Part shown: positions 62,746 to 64,000 of the stretch, piece by piece
Layout: the number at the start of each line of letters is the position of its first letter
Numbering within the stretch: position 1 is the stretch's first letter
Assembly: GCF_023159225.1 (NCBI RefSeq)
Contig: NC_063161.1
Location: forward strand, 76,484,267 to 76,548,266
DNA: 64,000 bases
Reading direction: 5' to 3'
Source of the DNA: Perognathus longimembris pacificus
Taxonomy: Eukaryota > Chordata > Mammalia > Rodentia > Heteromyidae
Translations under genes and position numbers: made by a program
The notes under the pieces: generated by a model
Database searches by the model: none
What the model was told of the DNA's origin: nothing
What the model saw: only the letters and a program-made list of their open reading frames with translations

Positions 62746-62957
62746 AGGGGCTGGGAATATGGCCTAGTGGTAGAGTGTTCACCTCATATACATGAAGCCC
62801 TGGGTTCGATTCCCCAGCACCACATATATAGAAAAGGCCAGAAATGGTGTTGTGGCTCAAGTGGTAGAGTGCTAGCCTTAAGCATAAAGAAGCCAGGGAC
62901 AGTGCTTAGGCCATGAGTCCACGCCCAAGGACTGGCGACAAGAACAAAACAAACATA
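62746..62957 (+). mobile_element. IDL-Geo SINE
   Basis: Target-site duplication GACGAGTGCT at 62736-62745 and GATGAGTGCT at 62958-62967, one mismatch. Confidence 0.93.
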
Positions 62958-63454
62958 GATGAGTGCTGGGCAGGGCTAAGGGCTTCCACACCAGGGCACA
63001 AGGAGAGGGGCACTGGCTCTCCCTCGGCCCGGCTGTAGCCCCTCATCCTGCCCAGTCCTGAAGCAGTCCTGACGGGGCACGGGAGGCTGTGGCTGCCCTG
63101 CTGCTCAGGAGCATTGGCCTGTTGCCTCTGATGAACTAGCACAGGCTTTGCTCATCAAACCTCATCAAGATCTTGACTCTGAAAATGGCTGTTACTGAAA
63201 CTACTCAGAGAAAACCAATTGGACCCAGATCAGAAGTGATCTTGTCGAGTCAGGCTCAGAATAAGATCAGAAGGATTGCAGTTAGAGACCAGCCTTGAAA
63301 AAAAGTGTACAGGAGTTGGGCACTGGGCTCATGCCTGCAATCTTAGTTACTTATACCCAACCAAGGCTCCTTTCACAGAAAGAAAGTTTAATCAACACCT
63401 ATAAACTAGCTTGTGAGAGGGAGAAGGCAAAAATAAAGTAGCTTTCCTGCCAGT

Positions 63455-63626
63455 GATGCTTTGCTGCTCAGGAAGCTGAGATTTGAGGATCACAGTTTGA
63501 AGGCACCAGGCAAATCTGAGAGATTCTTATCTCCCACTAACCTGCAAAAGACTAGCCTTAAATAGAAAAAAGCTAAGCAAGAGTGTGAGGCACTGTCTTG
63601 AGTTCAAGTCCCACTGCTGGCATTAA
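63455..63626 (+). repeat. Chimeric B1-like/Geo SINE, shortened
   Basis: CTGCTCAGGAAGCTGAGATT head and a reduced Geo tail ending TTGAGTTCAAGTCCCA. Confidence 0.6.
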
Positions 63627-63640
63627 AAACCTGCAACAAG

Positions 63641-63865
63641 TCGGGTGTTGGTGGCTCATGCCTATAATCCTAGCTAGTCAGGAGCCTGAGATTGGAAGAT
63701 CGAGGTTCAGTGCCAACTCAGGCAGGAACATCTATGAGACTTAACTCCCAATTAATCAACAAAAAGGCTAGAAGTGGAGCTGTAGCTTAAGTGGTAGCAT
63801 GCTAACCTTGAGAGAAAAAGCTTAAACAGTGCCCAGGCCCTGAGTTCAAGCCCCATGCTAGCACG
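63641..63865 (+). repeat. Chimeric B1-like/Geo SINE
   Basis: GTTGGTGGCTCATGCCTATA head, the joint CTCCCAATTAATCAACAAAA, Geo monomer TAGAAGTGGAGCTGTAGCTT and an end at CCCTGAGTTCAAGCCCC. Confidence 0.78.
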
Positions 63866-63876
63866 GATGCAAACAC

Positions 63877-63881
63877 AAACT

Positions 63882-63913
<32 letters not shown>

Positions 63914-63923
63914 ACACACACAC
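63877..63923 (+). repeat. (CA)n microsatellite
   Basis: About 22 CA units with one CATA interruption, directly 3' of a chimeric SINE, where its A-rich tail would be. Confidence 0.93.
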
Positions 63924-64000
63924 TACATTAAAAAGGCAGAATAAGCCAATATCTCTCATGAAAGGGACCCTACTGCTTGTCAGGTGTCATCACAGAAAAG

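Overview
This window is nuclear DNA from a rodent. It holds four spliced or retroposed genes in an order I know from mammalian 7p22-type synteny: RADIL (+, 5' end missing) with the intronless poly(A) polymerase gene PAPOLB (+) nested in one of its introns, then AP5Z1 (-, complete), then FOXK1 (-, 5' end missing). The lineage call rests on the repeats. About fifteen copies of a two-part SINE are present, with an ID-like tRNA-derived left monomer and a right monomer that resembles no other SINE I know. That layout matches IDL-Geo, described from kangaroo rats and reported as limited to Geomyoidea (kangaroo rats, pocket mice, pocket gophers). Species cannot be fixed from sequence alone.

Region 1-38.6 kb: RADIL. 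Fourteen coding exons were chained by hand. Splice sites, phases and reading frame agree throughout, giving 980 residues that run from the middle of the Ras-association domain through an FHA-like region, the dilute (DIL) domain and a C-terminal PDZ domain to a stop at 38318-38320. The first intron in the window (272-22978) carries PAPOLB at 9449-11380, with a CpG-island promoter in front and a 2.1-kb tail of decayed PAPOLA C-terminus and 3'UTR behind it. This is a PAPOLA retrocopy that became a gene. The other introns hold SINEs, simple repeats and at least one anonymous processed retrocopy.

Region 38.6-49.9 kb: a 1.4-kb convergent gap, then AP5Z1 on the minus strand. All seventeen exons are intact and join without a break to 805 residues, close to the length I recall for the human protein (807). 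Its GC-rich promoter has three CACGTG boxes and one TCATGTGA box within about 100 bp upstream of the ATG, which fits the lysosomal CLEAR type of control.

Region 50-64 kb: a short intergenic stretch, a long FOXK1 3'UTR (about 51.94-56.7 kb) and seven FOXK1 exons (485 residues: linker, forkhead domain and C-terminal region). The N-terminal and FHA exons lie beyond 64 kb.

The genes do not form a pathway. RADIL is a Rap effector in cell adhesion, PAPOLB a testis-type poly(A) polymerase, AP5Z1 an endosomal coat subunit and FOXK1 a transcription factor. I found no new biochemical system. The most interesting items are a 61-bp tandem triplication that copies a RADIL splice donor, the lineage-specific end of PAPOLB, the E-box cluster at AP5Z1, and chimeric SINEs that join a 7SL/B1-like head to the Geo monomer.
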